Below, piece by piece: positions 1 through 7,216 of a stretch of DNA of 20,455 bases. How positions within the stretch are numbered: position 1 is the first letter of the stretch; each line of letters opens with the position of its first letter. The notes below the pieces were generated by a model. The model saw only the letters and a program-made list of their open reading frames with translations. It had not been told where the DNA came from and made no database searches. Where the stretch lies: the IMG/VR virus record IMGVR_UViG_3300047667_000671, positions 1 through 20,455 of that record. One strand, written 5' to 3'. A program made the translations under genes and the position numbers. The stretch comes from a virus.

Positions 1-1
1 C

Positions 2-1702
2 ATGAACCGCTATTCAGTTGACAGTGTGGACATGCCGATGGGGGATTGGCTCCGCCAGAACACTTCCTTGAACGGGCGGCCCTTCTCATTCGACCGCTAC
101 CCGTTCCAAGAAGCCATCGCGAATGATATGCACACCAACATGGACGTGGTGAAACCATCGCAGGTGGGACTCTCGGAAGTACAGGTCCGCAAGTCACTAG
201 GCTTTGTAGCCCGCAACCGCGGCACCACCCTGATCTTCACCATGCCCAACGAGAAGATGTTTAAGCGGATGTCGACGACGCGGATCAAGCCCCTTGTCGA
301 CGAGGAAAAAGCCTTCAACCTTGAAACCCGCTCAGGTGAAAAACCCGCCCGATCAAAAGATCTCTACCAAATTGGCCAGAGCTTTATGCACGTCACCGGT
401 GCATCGGAGTCTGATGCAACATCGATCCCCGCAGACGTGGTGATGAACGACGAGATTGATCTAACCGACCAGCAAATGCTGGCTCTGTTCAACTCACGCC
501 TTCAGAACTCTGATTGGAAAATCAACCAACGGTTCTCCACCCCCACCTTCACTGGCTTCGGTGTGGATAAGGGCTTCCAAGTCTCTGACCAGCATGAGTA
601 TATGAAGAAATGCTCAGCTTGTAACCACTGGCAGGTTCCGATCTTCCGTCCAGAATTCGTACACATCCCCAACCTGCCAGATGACATAAACAGTCTTATG
701 GATATCGATGAACAGATGATCGATGACAGAAATTTGGATCTATTGAATTCGTATGTGAAGTGCGAGAAGTGTCATGCACCCCTTGATTTATCTACGGATA
801 GAGAGTGGATTCCGAAGTACGCCAGCCGCAGTCACGCCCGAGGCTACCGCGTGGGCCCCTTCTCGACGAGCCGGCTACCGATCAGCTATGTTGTCAGCCA
901 GTTGCTGCGTTATAAAGCAAGGGATCACCTTCGAGGTTGGCACAACACAGTGCTGGGCGAGTCTTATACGGACAGCAATGCTCGGATGTCTGACGCGGAT
1001 ATCGACAAATGTTTCACCGGCCGTATGGACGTTCCAGACGTTGATGCTTCCGCCCCCACATGGATCGGCATCGACATAGGGCAAACCTGCCACCTCTTGG
1101 TTGGTCAGGGGAACTCGGATGAAGATATGCATGTCATCCGCTTTGAAGAAATCCCGATCTCAGAGCTTAAGGATGTAGTTCAGGGACACCTCGACACCTA
1201 CAACGTCGTCGGAGGAGCAGTTGACCGCTTTCCGTACACTCCAAATGCAGATGAGCTGTGGTCAATCTCAAACGGACGCATCCTCCCTGTGGAATACCGT
1301 GGGCAGAAGACAGTCAACCTGGTCAAAGACCCCTCAGTTGATGACGACGTGGTAGTCTATGCCCAGATGAACCGGACCCAGTTCCTAGACAAGGTCGCCG
1401 CACGAGTCCGCCGCAAACGGATCCTGTTTTCGGGCTACGGTAGTCAACAGGCGCTTATTCGTGAACACCTCAAGGATATGGTCCGTGATGAGGATCCTGA
1501 GAAGGAGGCCAAGTGGGTCAAACTCAATGGCAACGATCACTATTTCCATGGCATGGGTTTTCTACTTGCAGCGCCTAAGCTGAAAGAAACCCAGAACTAT
1601 CTGTTCACCGAGCCTCGCGGGAGCGTTTCTATCGGGGGTGTATCCATGGGAGCGGCACCAAGTAGTTTGCTCGGAAATGGAAAAAAGAGTGGACTTGTCT
1701 AA
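2..1702 (+). CDS. Terminase large subunit, lambda gpA type
   Basis: This is the ATP-driven DNA packaging motor and nuclease that docks on the portal. The 566-residue protein aligns by eye with lambda gpA. A deviant Walker A begins at K51 (KPSQVGLS; lambda has KSARVGYS). A Walker B Asp-Glu follows at D150/E151 (VVMNDEIDL). A CxxC...CxxC zinc-ribbon pair lies at C204/C207 and C254/C257, followed by the gpA-like stretch ending in NTVLGES. The nuclease domain has D358 (GIDIGQ) and D408 (GAVDRF). The third acidic position is less clear, because the C-terminal NDHYFHG has His where lambda has Asp. The ATG is at base 2 of the window, so a longer N-terminus or a preceding small subunit cannot be excluded. 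Lambda gpA is 641 residues, so this one is somewhat shorter. Confidence 0.93.
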   Translation: MNRYSVDSVDMPMGDWLRQNTSLNGRPFSFDRYPFQEAIANDMHTNMDVVKPSQVGLSEVQVRKSLGFVARNRGTTLIFTMPNEKMFKRMSTTRIKPLVDEEKAFNLETRSGEKPARSKDLYQIGQSFMHVTGASESDATSIPADVVMNDEIDLTDQQMLALFNSRLQNSDWKINQRFSTPTFTGFGVDKGFQVSDQHEYMKKCSACNHWQVPIFRPEFVHIPNLPDDINSLMDIDEQMIDDRNLDLLNSYVKCEKCHAPLDLSTDREWIPKYASRSHARGYRVGPFSTSRLPISYVVSQLLRYKARDHLRGWHNTVLGESYTDSNARMSDADIDKCFTGRMDVPDVDASAPTWIGIDIGQTCHLLVGQGNSDEDMHVIRFEEIPISELKDVVQGHLDTYNVVGGAVDRFPYTPNADELWSISNGRILPVEYRGQKTVNLVKDPSVDDDVVVYAQMNRTQFLDKVAARVRRKRILFSGYGSQQALIREHLKDMVRDEDPEKEAKWVKLNGNDHYFHGMGFLLAAPKLKETQNYLFTEPRGSVSIGGVSMGAAPSSLLGNGKKSGLV

Positions 1703-1734
1703 TTTTCAAATGAACGCCTAGTCTACACACCCCC

Positions 1735-1740
1735 TATACT
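1735..1740 (+). promoter_or_regulatory. Possible -10 element before the portal gene
   Basis: TATACT matches five of six bases of the sigma70 -10 consensus in the 72-bp gap between terminase and portal. The best -35 I can place (TGAACG, 18-bp spacer) matches only three of six bases. Activity is uncertain, and transcription could simply continue from terminase. Confidence 0.2.
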
Positions 1741-1774
1741 GTTACAGTGAAGTCTAAATCTATAAGGACTCTTC

Positions 1775-3259
1775 ATGGCTGGCCCCCTCGATCGCTTCTT
1801 GAAGGTTATCACCCCCAAACGCCAAAAGGCGAAGGGGGTGTCTTCAACGAACACTTATGCTGCTGATCGAACCGAACAAGTTCTTTCAGCCCCGACGTAT
1901 AAAGAGCACCTCAATGATCTTTTCAGCGAACGGCAATCTGATGACAGCAAAGATTTACTGCAGAAGTTATTTGTACATGATCCAGATGTCTCTGCTGCTC
2001 TCTCTGCCTTCCTAACAGTTGCAGACACTGAGCCTGTTTTTACAGTCAAAGACGCCGATGGGGCCTTTGATCGCAAGGGTATGCAAGCGCTCAATCAGAT
2101 CCTCGCAACGCTCACGGAGCGGTTTGATTATTCTAAGGGCTTCCAGCTTCAGCCCAACCTGCAAACCTTGACTGAGAATATGCGCTACATGGTGTTGCTG
2201 CGCGGCGGCATCGGCGAAGAGCTGGTGTTTGACAAGATGGGTGTCCCTGTTGAGATCCGACACGTTGACCTCGCTACGCTTGAGTGGTTTGAGGTTGAGT
2301 CCAATAAATTTGTCCCTAGCCAGTTGGCACCTCAGTCAAATGTACGGATTGACTTGAATATTCCAACGTTTTTCGTGTCCCACTTTCGTCGGGACCCCAC
2401 GAAGATCTATGCAAACTCGCCGTTTGTGTCTTCGATCAACACCGTCGCAGCCCGCCAACAGGTCATCAATGATCTGTACCGGATCATGCAGGTCACTGGC
2501 TTCCCACGGATGGATGTCACGATCATGGAAGAAGTGCTTAAGAAGAATGCCAACTCTGAGACCCAACAAGATGCTACAAAGATGCGAGCCTTCATCGACG
2601 GTGAGGTCGCGCGTATCCAAGGTGCTGTCGCCAGTCTGAGGGCTGATCAAGCCCTTGTTCACACAGACTCGGTGGACTTCAAGATTGCCAACGAGAAGAA
2701 CCCAGCCAACGGGCTCGATATCTCTTCCGTGATCAGCGCTTTGAATGCAATGAACCAAGCTGGTCTGCGCTCGATGGCAACAATCCTCGGTCGCGGCGAA
2801 AGTGGTGTAAACACCGCCTCCGTCGAAGCTCGGATCTTCTCAATGAACGCCGAAGCCCTCAACGTGCCGGTGGCCGAGTGCCTGAGCCAAATCCTCACCA
2901 TGGCTCTCCGTGTCGTCACGAAAACAGACGCTCGGGTAGAGTGTAAGTTCCGCGGTGTTGAACTGCGGCCCGAGCTCGAGCTTGAACCAATGCGGGTGAT
3001 GAAAGCGTCTCGCCTACGCCAAGATCTCTCAGACGGTATCATCAGTGATGATGAATATCACTTGGAGATGTACGGCCGCATCCGCCCAGACACTGCCCCC
3101 GAGCTCTCGGGCACCGACTTCATGTCGAGCGGTGGTGTTGAAATGGATGAGAAGGATGTTTCTCCGAACAGCGACCCCCTTGGTCGTGGCCTCGCACCCA
3201 AAGGTGGCAAGGCAGCTCGCAGCAGCAACGTTACTAAGAAAGCGGCCAAGGACTCGTGA
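1775..3259 (+). CDS. Portal protein
   Basis: This 494-residue protein sits directly after terminase, the usual portal slot. The portal forms the dodecameric ring at one capsid vertex through which DNA enters and leaves. Its body fits phage portals: an N-terminal basic segment, an alpha/beta wing region, then a long helical stem/crown segment with SLRADQALV and ANEKNPANGLDISSVISALN, and a C-terminal Lys/Ser-rich tail that is probably disordered. The start is set by AAGGA six bases before the ATG. The call rests on gene order, length and overall character, because portals have no catalytic motif. No gpW-like or head-tail joining gene precedes it. A stable hairpin covers codons 12-22. Confidence 0.85.
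   Translation: MAGPLDRFLKVITPKRQKAKGVSSTNTYAADRTEQVLSAPTYKEHLNDLFSERQSDDSKDLLQKLFVHDPDVSAALSAFLTVADTEPVFTVKDADGAFDRKGMQALNQILATLTERFDYSKGFQLQPNLQTLTENMRYMVLLRGGIGEELVFDKMGVPVEIRHVDLATLEWFEVESNKFVPSQLAPQSNVRIDLNIPTFFVSHFRRDPTKIYANSPFVSSINTVAARQQVINDLYRIMQVTGFPRMDVTIMEEVLKKNANSETQQDATKMRAFIDGEVARIQGAVASLRADQALVHTDSVDFKIANEKNPANGLDISSVISALNAMNQAGLRSMATILGRGESGVNTASVEARIFSMNAEALNVPVAECLSQILTMALRVVTKTDARVECKFRGVELRPELELEPMRVMKASRLRQDLSDGIISDDEYHLEMYGRIRPDTAPELSGTDFMSSGGVEMDEKDVSPNSDPLGRGLAPKGGKAARSSNVTKKAAKDS
1810..1840 (+). other. Stem-loop inside the start of the portal gene
   Basis: CACCCCC (1810-1816) pairs perfectly with GGGGGTG (1834-1840). After a small internal loop, CGCC (1820-1823) pairs with GGCG (1828-1831) around an AAAA loop. 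No T-run follows, so it does not look like a terminator. It may affect translation initiation or mRNA stability, or be a by-product of the Lys/Pro codons. Confidence 0.35.
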
Positions 3260-3309
3260 ACCTTAGGTAGACTGACGCCAAACTGAGATTTCCAAATAAA
3301 CCCATTGCT

Positions 3310-3324
3310 TTGACTACCTGTCAA
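3310..3324. repeat. Short inverted repeat upstream of the protease gene
   Basis: TTGAC (3310-3314) and GTCAA (3320-3324) are perfect inverted arms around five bases, in the 101-bp gap between portal and protease. The left arm also reads as a good -35 (TTGACT), but no convincing -10 lies 16-18 bp downstream. It could be an operator or promoter remnant, or chance. Confidence 0.2.
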
Positions 3325-3360
3325 CCTGTATGTTCTAAGTTAATGTAACAGAGAGCACCA

Positions 3361-4455
3361 ATGGACCGTCAAAAGCAAATTGAGATCACCGACGAAATTG
3401 TTTCGCAGATTAGCGAAGTGACGAAGTCTACTATTTCAGCTGATGACATTGTGGTTTTTGAAGCTGCAGCTCTCTCAACCGAGGCACTTCATAAACCTGG
3501 GTCGATCTACCATCAGGCGAAACCATCCCGAACCCTATTGATGGACTCAGCGGATGCTCTCAACAGCGGCGCGGAGAGTGTTCCACTTCACACGATGCAC
3601 TTGCAAGGTGAAGAGATCCCTGTTGGCCGAGTATTCCGCGCTCGAGTCGTTGATGAACCCAACGGTTCCTCGACACTTCTCGCGATGTTCTACCTGCCCA
3701 AATCTGAACGCCAGTTGATCGAGAAGATTAATCTGGCGGTTTTGGATGAAGTGTCAGTCGGGATCAAGTCAACCCAAGCACTCTGCTCCAAATGTGGTTT
3801 TGATTACTTCAGCGACGAAGCTGATTTCACCAATCTGTTTTCTCAGACTTGTGAAAGCGACCACACCATCGGGGTAGATGGCACACATCTCAAATTAGTC
3901 GGCCTTGATACGTGGATGGAGCTATCGCTCGTTTCGCGTGGCGCTTCTAGCAAACCCAAAATTCTCAGCCGTCCTAAGCAAATTCTTTCCGAGGTCGAAT
4001 ACGATCGGATCGCGGCGAGCGGGAAACCTGTGGAGGCACTTGTCCTCTATACCTCAACCTCCATGGAGAACCTTGATATGCCCAATACCCCCGCAGAGAT
4101 CACACCGGAAGCCGCTGCACCTTTGGCGACTTTCGATGCAGAAACCGCACATGCTGCTCTCGACGCAAAGCTCGAGGCACTGATTTTGAAACTGGACACT
4201 GCTGAAGAGCCCGAGCCAGAACCAGAAACGGAAACGGACCTCGCTGCGGAACTCGCAACTGCTCTTGCTGAGATTGAAGCCCTCAAGGCTGCTGCCTTGG
4301 AGACTGAAGTCACACCTGAGCCCGAGGTCACGCCTGAACCCGCATCTGAGATCGTTGTACCTGTTGATGGTGTAGCGGCTTCTTCGATCGCTGACGGCGA
4401 CGACAAACGACCAGCTCTTCGGGCTGCATCCTCTTTCAAAACAAAATCTCGCTAA
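3361..4455 (+). CDS. Prohead serine protease with C-terminal scaffold region
   Basis: Prohead proteases cleave scaffold and sometimes capsid protein during head maturation. The N-terminal ~225 residues look like an HK97/S78-type protease: histidines H77 and H80 in LHTMHLQGEEIPVGRVF precede the conserved 'GRV' strand, and S189 lies in ELSLVSRGA, matching the family's E-S-L-V catalytic Ser motif. Between them is an unusual C142-x2-C145...C164-x3-H168 set that could bind a metal. The C-terminal ~125 residues are Ala/Glu/Pro-rich with predicted helix, typical of a scaffold. This fused layout is like lambda C/Nu3, although lambda C itself belongs to a different protease family. The start site has only a weak GAGAG. 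Its position between portal and decoration/capsid genes supports the call. Confidence 0.8.
   Translation: MDRQKQIEITDEIVSQISEVTKSTISADDIVVFEAAALSTEALHKPGSIYHQAKPSRTLLMDSADALNSGAESVPLHTMHLQGEEIPVGRVFRARVVDEPNGSSTLLAMFYLPKSERQLIEKINLAVLDEVSVGIKSTQALCSKCGFDYFSDEADFTNLFSQTCESDHTIGVDGTHLKLVGLDTWMELSLVSRGASSKPKILSRPKQILSEVEYDRIAASGKPVEALVLYTSTSMENLDMPNTPAEITPEAAAPLATFDAETAHAALDAKLEALILKLDTAEEPEPEPETETDLAAELATALAEIEALKAAALETEVTPEPEVTPEPASEIVVPVDGVAASSIADGDDKRPALRAASSFKTKSR
4078..4455 (+). CDS. Probable nested scaffold protein from an internal start
   Basis: An in-frame ATG at codon 240 of the protease gene is preceded by GGAG at 4065-4068 with a 9-base spacer. It would give a 125-residue protein starting MPNTPAEITPEAAAP, made entirely of the Ala/Glu/Pro-rich helical tail. 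In lambda, the scaffold Nu3 is made from an internal in-frame start within gene C. The same arrangement here would supply scaffold in excess over protease. The site and composition are visible in the sequence; use of the start is inferred. A nearer ATG at 4063 has no well-placed Shine-Dalgarno. Confidence 0.5.
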   Translation: MPNTPAEITPEAAAPLATFDAETAHAALDAKLEALILKLDTAEEPEPEPETETDLAAELATALAEIEALKAAALETEVTPEPEVTPEPASEIVVPVDGVAASSIADGDDKRPALRAASSFKTKSR

Positions 4456-4470
4456 AAGGAGAACTAAACC

Positions 4471-4863
4471 ATGGCGATTATCGGAAATGGGATCAGCCTA
4501 CGCGGCTTGGCCCACAATGACTTCCAATACGGCTATAACCTCGCTTCGGGGATTGTAAAAGCTGACGTTGGTAAAGCTGTTTCACTCGACGCTTCAGCAG
4601 CGAATACAGCCAAACTGGCTGCAGATGGTGACTTCGTCATCGGTCGTCTGCTGACAGTTGAAGACCGGACAGTTGAAGGCACCCTCGTCGGTACCGTCGA
4701 AACTCATGGTGGCTTCCGCTTCACAAAAACCGCCGCTGCTGTTGCAATCGGTGACACTGTTGTCGGCGCTGGCGACGGCGAAGTCAAAGCAGCTGCTAAT
4801 GCAAATCACGCTGACAATTATGTCGTCGAGGTCGATGGCGACCTTGTAACCATTGTACGTTAA
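4471..4863 (+). CDS. Capsid decoration (head stabilisation) protein
   Basis: This 130-residue protein lies immediately before the major capsid gene, the position of lambda D. Decoration proteins bind the outside of the expanded shell as trimers and resist internal DNA pressure. The sequence is Gly/Ala/Val-rich with alternating beta-type hydrophobics and short turns (GDFVIGRLLTVEDRTVEG, AIGDTVVGAGDGEVKAA), suggesting a small beta-barrel like DUF2190/gpD-type decoration proteins. It has no signal peptide or membrane segment. A strong AAGGAG ribosome site sets the start, and the next Shine-Dalgarno begins at its stop codon, consistent with high coupled expression with the capsid protein. Family assignment rests on position and fold character rather than a diagnostic motif. 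Confidence 0.7.
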   Translation: MAIIGNGISLRGLAHNDFQYGYNLASGIVKADVGKAVSLDASAANTAKLAADGDFVIGRLLTVEDRTVEGTLVGTVETHGGFRFTKTAAAVAIGDTVVGAGDGEVKAAANANHADNYVVEVDGDLVTIVR

Positions 4864-4877
4864 GGAGAACGCATAAT

Positions 4878-6068
4878 ATGCCACTAGATCTAATTGACGT
4901 ACAACGTCAGCCCGTCGAAATCCTGCTGAAAGAGCTTAAAGCTACTAGCCAGCACGACTCCAAAGAAGCCGGCATCAAGCTGACTCAGAAAGCCAAGGAA
5001 GCTGGTCTCGGCCTTCGTGACTTTTTGACACTGGCCGTTGACACCCGCACCGGTGAAAACAAGGAGCGTTACGGCGCTGCTCAGCTTTCAGGCTATGAAG
5101 CGGCACTGGACTATCTGAACTTGCCAATTCGCAACGACCTCGTCGAGGGTGTCGTTCTGCAGGCTTCTTCTGAGACGTTCCAGACGTATCCAGGAACTCG
5201 GGCACTGTTCCCCGAGGTTGTCGACGACATGTTGCGTTGGAAAGATCGTCAAGAGATGATCGAAACAACTGACGCGATGATTTCTCAGTCCCGTACCATC
5301 GCTGGTTCAGAACTGATCTCCACGGTTATGGAACCAGATGCTGACGAACGTGGCTCGTTCACAGTCCCAGAACTGGCCAACATTCCTGTCCGCACGATCC
5401 GCAGCTCGCAGACCACTGTTGGTATGTTTAAGCACGGTTCGGCTTACCGGACATCGTATGAGTTCAACCGCCGTGCTTCCTTGGACATCTTGACACCTTT
5501 CGCAGCTCGAGTCGCTCGTCAGTTGGAAATTTCCAAAGTTGGTGCTGCAACATCTGTTCTCATCAATGGTGATGGCGTGAATGATGCGGCTCCAGTCGTT
5601 ACATTGGGCTCCTTCGGCGGAGTCTTCGCAGACGGTAAAACGTTGAAGAACAACTACCAAGCTCTGGCGAAGTTCATCATGTCCCGTGCCAAAACTGGTA
5701 ATCCAGTCGACACTTTGACGGGTAATTTTGATACCTTCATCGAGCTGTGGTTGATGTCTGCTCCTACCAACCAATCCGGTAGCACAACTGACATTGAAAA
5801 GCTCGGCGCAGCTGGCGGCCCTTCCTTGGCTCTGCCAATCCTGGGTAATGGACTTGTAAACTTCACGTTCTCCTCAGGCATGCCCGACGATATGCTCATG
5901 GCTTACTCCAAGGGCGAAACGTTGGAAGAGCTGGTTGAAGCTGGTGCTTCTATCTCTGAGAACGAGCGTTCCATCACGAACCAGTCGGTTGTGTATGTCC
6001 GCACAGAGACCACAGGCTACAAGCTGGCCTTCGGCGATACTCGCACCATGTTGGACTGCTCCCAGTAA
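4878..6068 (+). CDS. Major capsid protein, HK97 fold
   Basis: The 396-residue length suits a shell protein that builds the icosahedral head. The N-terminal ~80 residues are charged and helical (LLKELKATSQHDSKEAGIKL), like a delta domain or retained scaffold-like arm. Then come features typical of HK97-fold subunits: an extended beta/E-loop region (ELISTVMEPDADERGSF), a long spine-helix region (SLDILTPFAARVARQLEISK), and a Gly-rich turn after it (LINGDGVNDAAP). The C-terminal ~100 residues include the strand VVYVRTETTGYKLAF. The gene follows the decoration gene, has an upstream AAGGAGAA, and is closed by a strong terminator, as expected for the most abundant virion protein. No cleavage site for the protease is obvious. 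Confidence 0.87.
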   Translation: MPLDLIDVQRQPVEILLKELKATSQHDSKEAGIKLTQKAKEAGLGLRDFLTLAVDTRTGENKERYGAAQLSGYEAALDYLNLPIRNDLVEGVVLQASSETFQTYPGTRALFPEVVDDMLRWKDRQEMIETTDAMISQSRTIAGSELISTVMEPDADERGSFTVPELANIPVRTIRSSQTTVGMFKHGSAYRTSYEFNRRASLDILTPFAARVARQLEISKVGAATSVLINGDGVNDAAPVVTLGSFGGVFADGKTLKNNYQALAKFIMSRAKTGNPVDTLTGNFDTFIELWLMSAPTNQSGSTTDIEKLGAAGGPSLALPILGNGLVNFTFSSGMPDDMLMAYSKGETLEELVEAGASISENERSITNQSVVYVRTETTGYKLAFGDTRTMLDCSQ

Positions 6069-6090
6069 AGCGGGTTCAGTTAGCTTTTCA

Positions 6091-6124
6091 GGCCCATCCA
6101 CCCCCGTGGGTGGGCCTTTCTCAT
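6091..6124 (+). terminator. Rho-independent terminator after the capsid gene
   Basis: An 11-bp stem (6091-6101 with 6106-6116, one G-T wobble) closes a CCCC loop and is followed by TTTCTCATTT. It lies 22 bases past the capsid stop. The genes downstream are clearly part of the same module, so it is probably leaky or overridden by late antitermination, setting a step-down in expression after the capsid gene. Confidence 0.85.
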
Positions 6125-6140
6125 TTAAAGGAGAATGACC

Positions 6141-6506
6141 TTGAAAGTCATCGCCCAAACTACCTCAAGCATCCTACTGATGGACCCAATCAATCGGGAT
6201 ACAATTTCTTATGACAAACCTACGGTCGTGACGTGGGGCCATTTCTTTGAAGCCCGCGCCGGTAAAGGTCAGATTAAAACCTTGGCTTCAAATTTGCCCG
6301 ATGAGGCTTCTAACGAAGAGTTCCAAGAATATCTCAAGGAGGCTGAAGGGAAGATTGACCTCGCAGTCGCGAGCTTCATTTCTCAGTTTGAAGAAGAAGA
6401 AGAGGCTGAGAAGCCGACACCTCCCAAAAAGGAGAAGAAGAACAACAAGCCGGCCCCTATACAAGGGCCAGCACCTGCTCCCGCTCCAGCAACGGAAGAG
6501 GAATAA
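6141..6506 (+). CDS. Small acidic protein at the lambda FI position
   Basis: I do not recognise this family. It has a compact N-terminal part of ~85 residues (beta-like LKVIAQTTSSILLMD, then a helix NEEFQEYLKEAEGKIDLAVA). A disordered C-terminal tail follows, with a run of five Glu, a Lys-rich patch and Pro-Ala repeats (PAPAPAPATEEE). The TTG at 6141 is preferred because GGAG (6130-6133) lies 7 bases before it. The ATG at 6135 would be one base from that site, and choosing it would add only two residues. The position between capsid and connector genes matches lambda FI, an acidic accessory packaging factor, but I see no sequence match to FI. It could also be a head-associated accessory protein. 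Confidence 0.75.
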   Translation: MKVIAQTTSSILLMDPINRDTISYDKPTVVTWGHFFEARAGKGQIKTLASNLPDEASNEEFQEYLKEAEGKIDLAVASFISQFEEEEEAEKPTPPKKEKKNNKPAPIQGPAPAPAPATEEE

Positions 6507-6509
6507 ACC

Positions 6510-7214
6510 ATGTGGGTCACGTCAGGTACTGCTGCACAACTTCCGATCGACTATCGGATTGGGGAAGACTTTGTCATCCCTTCCGAGGCATGGGTAACTG
6601 TTCGTGACCACACTGGGGGGGTTCTGATTTCAGAAGAACCCTTAGGGGTCACCTCGACCTCAACGAGTTTTGAGGTCCCAGACTCCCATAATGTTCTACC
6701 GAATAATGGGGTATTCGTTTTTCGCTACGTGACTGTCATTTTCAACTATGAAAACCGACAGCACCAACTCAATTTGACCTACCGGATCATGGCCTTCGCC
6801 CCCTTGGCGGTCACTGCTCAAAATGTTCGGGACGAGCTGGGGCTTGATGCCTCGGAACTTCCTGACACTGCGATCGACATCCCAATGGCCTATCTCCATC
6901 TGGTGAAGGACTACGGTGCCGACTTCGAGGCAGCTCTTATCTCTGATGACCTGAAAGCTCTTCAAGCTCAGAAGGCTGTTGGTATCCGCGCGGCCATGGA
7001 GACGGTCAACAGTCTGACATTCAGAGCCGGCGTAAAGTTCACTGCAGAAGAGAGCCAGTTTACGCGTCAGAGCACCTTCGATCAGAAGGCTATTAGCTAC
7101 GCTCTCAGCCAGCGCCTCCAAGTTTTGCTTGATGAGATCTTGGAGCGAGAACCAGTCGGCAACACAGTAACTCTGGTCATTGCAACCCCAACGGATGCTA
7201 TCACAGGAGAGTAA
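6510..7214 (+). CDS. Head-tail connector (adaptor) with extra N-terminal beta domain
   Basis: The 234-residue protein has two parts. Residues 1-90 are beta-rich (AWVTVRDHTGGVLISE, FVFRYVTVIFNYENR) and read like an Ig-like sandwich. Residues ~95-215 are helical, beginning TAQNVRDELGLDASELPDTAID, which resembles HK97 gp6/SPP1 gp15 adaptors that form a ring under the portal ('I..vR..L..d..elpD..i'). Its place after the capsid and before a small beta protein and a gp10-like protein fits the usual connector-stopper-completion series. AGAGGA with a 7-base spacer sets the start. gp6-type adaptors are near 100 residues, so the N-terminal domain is an addition. The adaptor role is an inference from helix pattern and order. 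Confidence 0.62.
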   Translation: MWVTSGTAAQLPIDYRIGEDFVIPSEAWVTVRDHTGGVLISEEPLGVTSTSTSFEVPDSHNVLPNNGVFVFRYVTVIFNYENRQHQLNLTYRIMAFAPLAVTAQNVRDELGLDASELPDTAIDIPMAYLHLVKDYGADFEAALISDDLKALQAQKAVGIRAAMETVNSLTFRAGVKFTAEESQFTRQSTFDQKAISYALSQRLQVLLDEILEREPVGNTVTLVIATPTDAITGE

Positions 7215-7216
7215 CC

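Noticed and set aside
4047-4439. Ala/Ser-rich minus-strand frame opposite the scaffold-like tail
   Set aside because: It is the mirror of the Ala/Glu-rich codons on the plus strand; nothing supports translation.
5307-5774. Minus-strand open frame opposite the capsid gene
   Set aside because: Composition is that of an antisense shadow (Cys/Arg/Ser-rich, no fold pattern) and the plus strand is clearly coding.
6135-6140. ATG start for the small acidic protein
   Set aside because: It is only one base from the GGAG site, too close to be used; the TTG at 6141 has a 7-base spacer.
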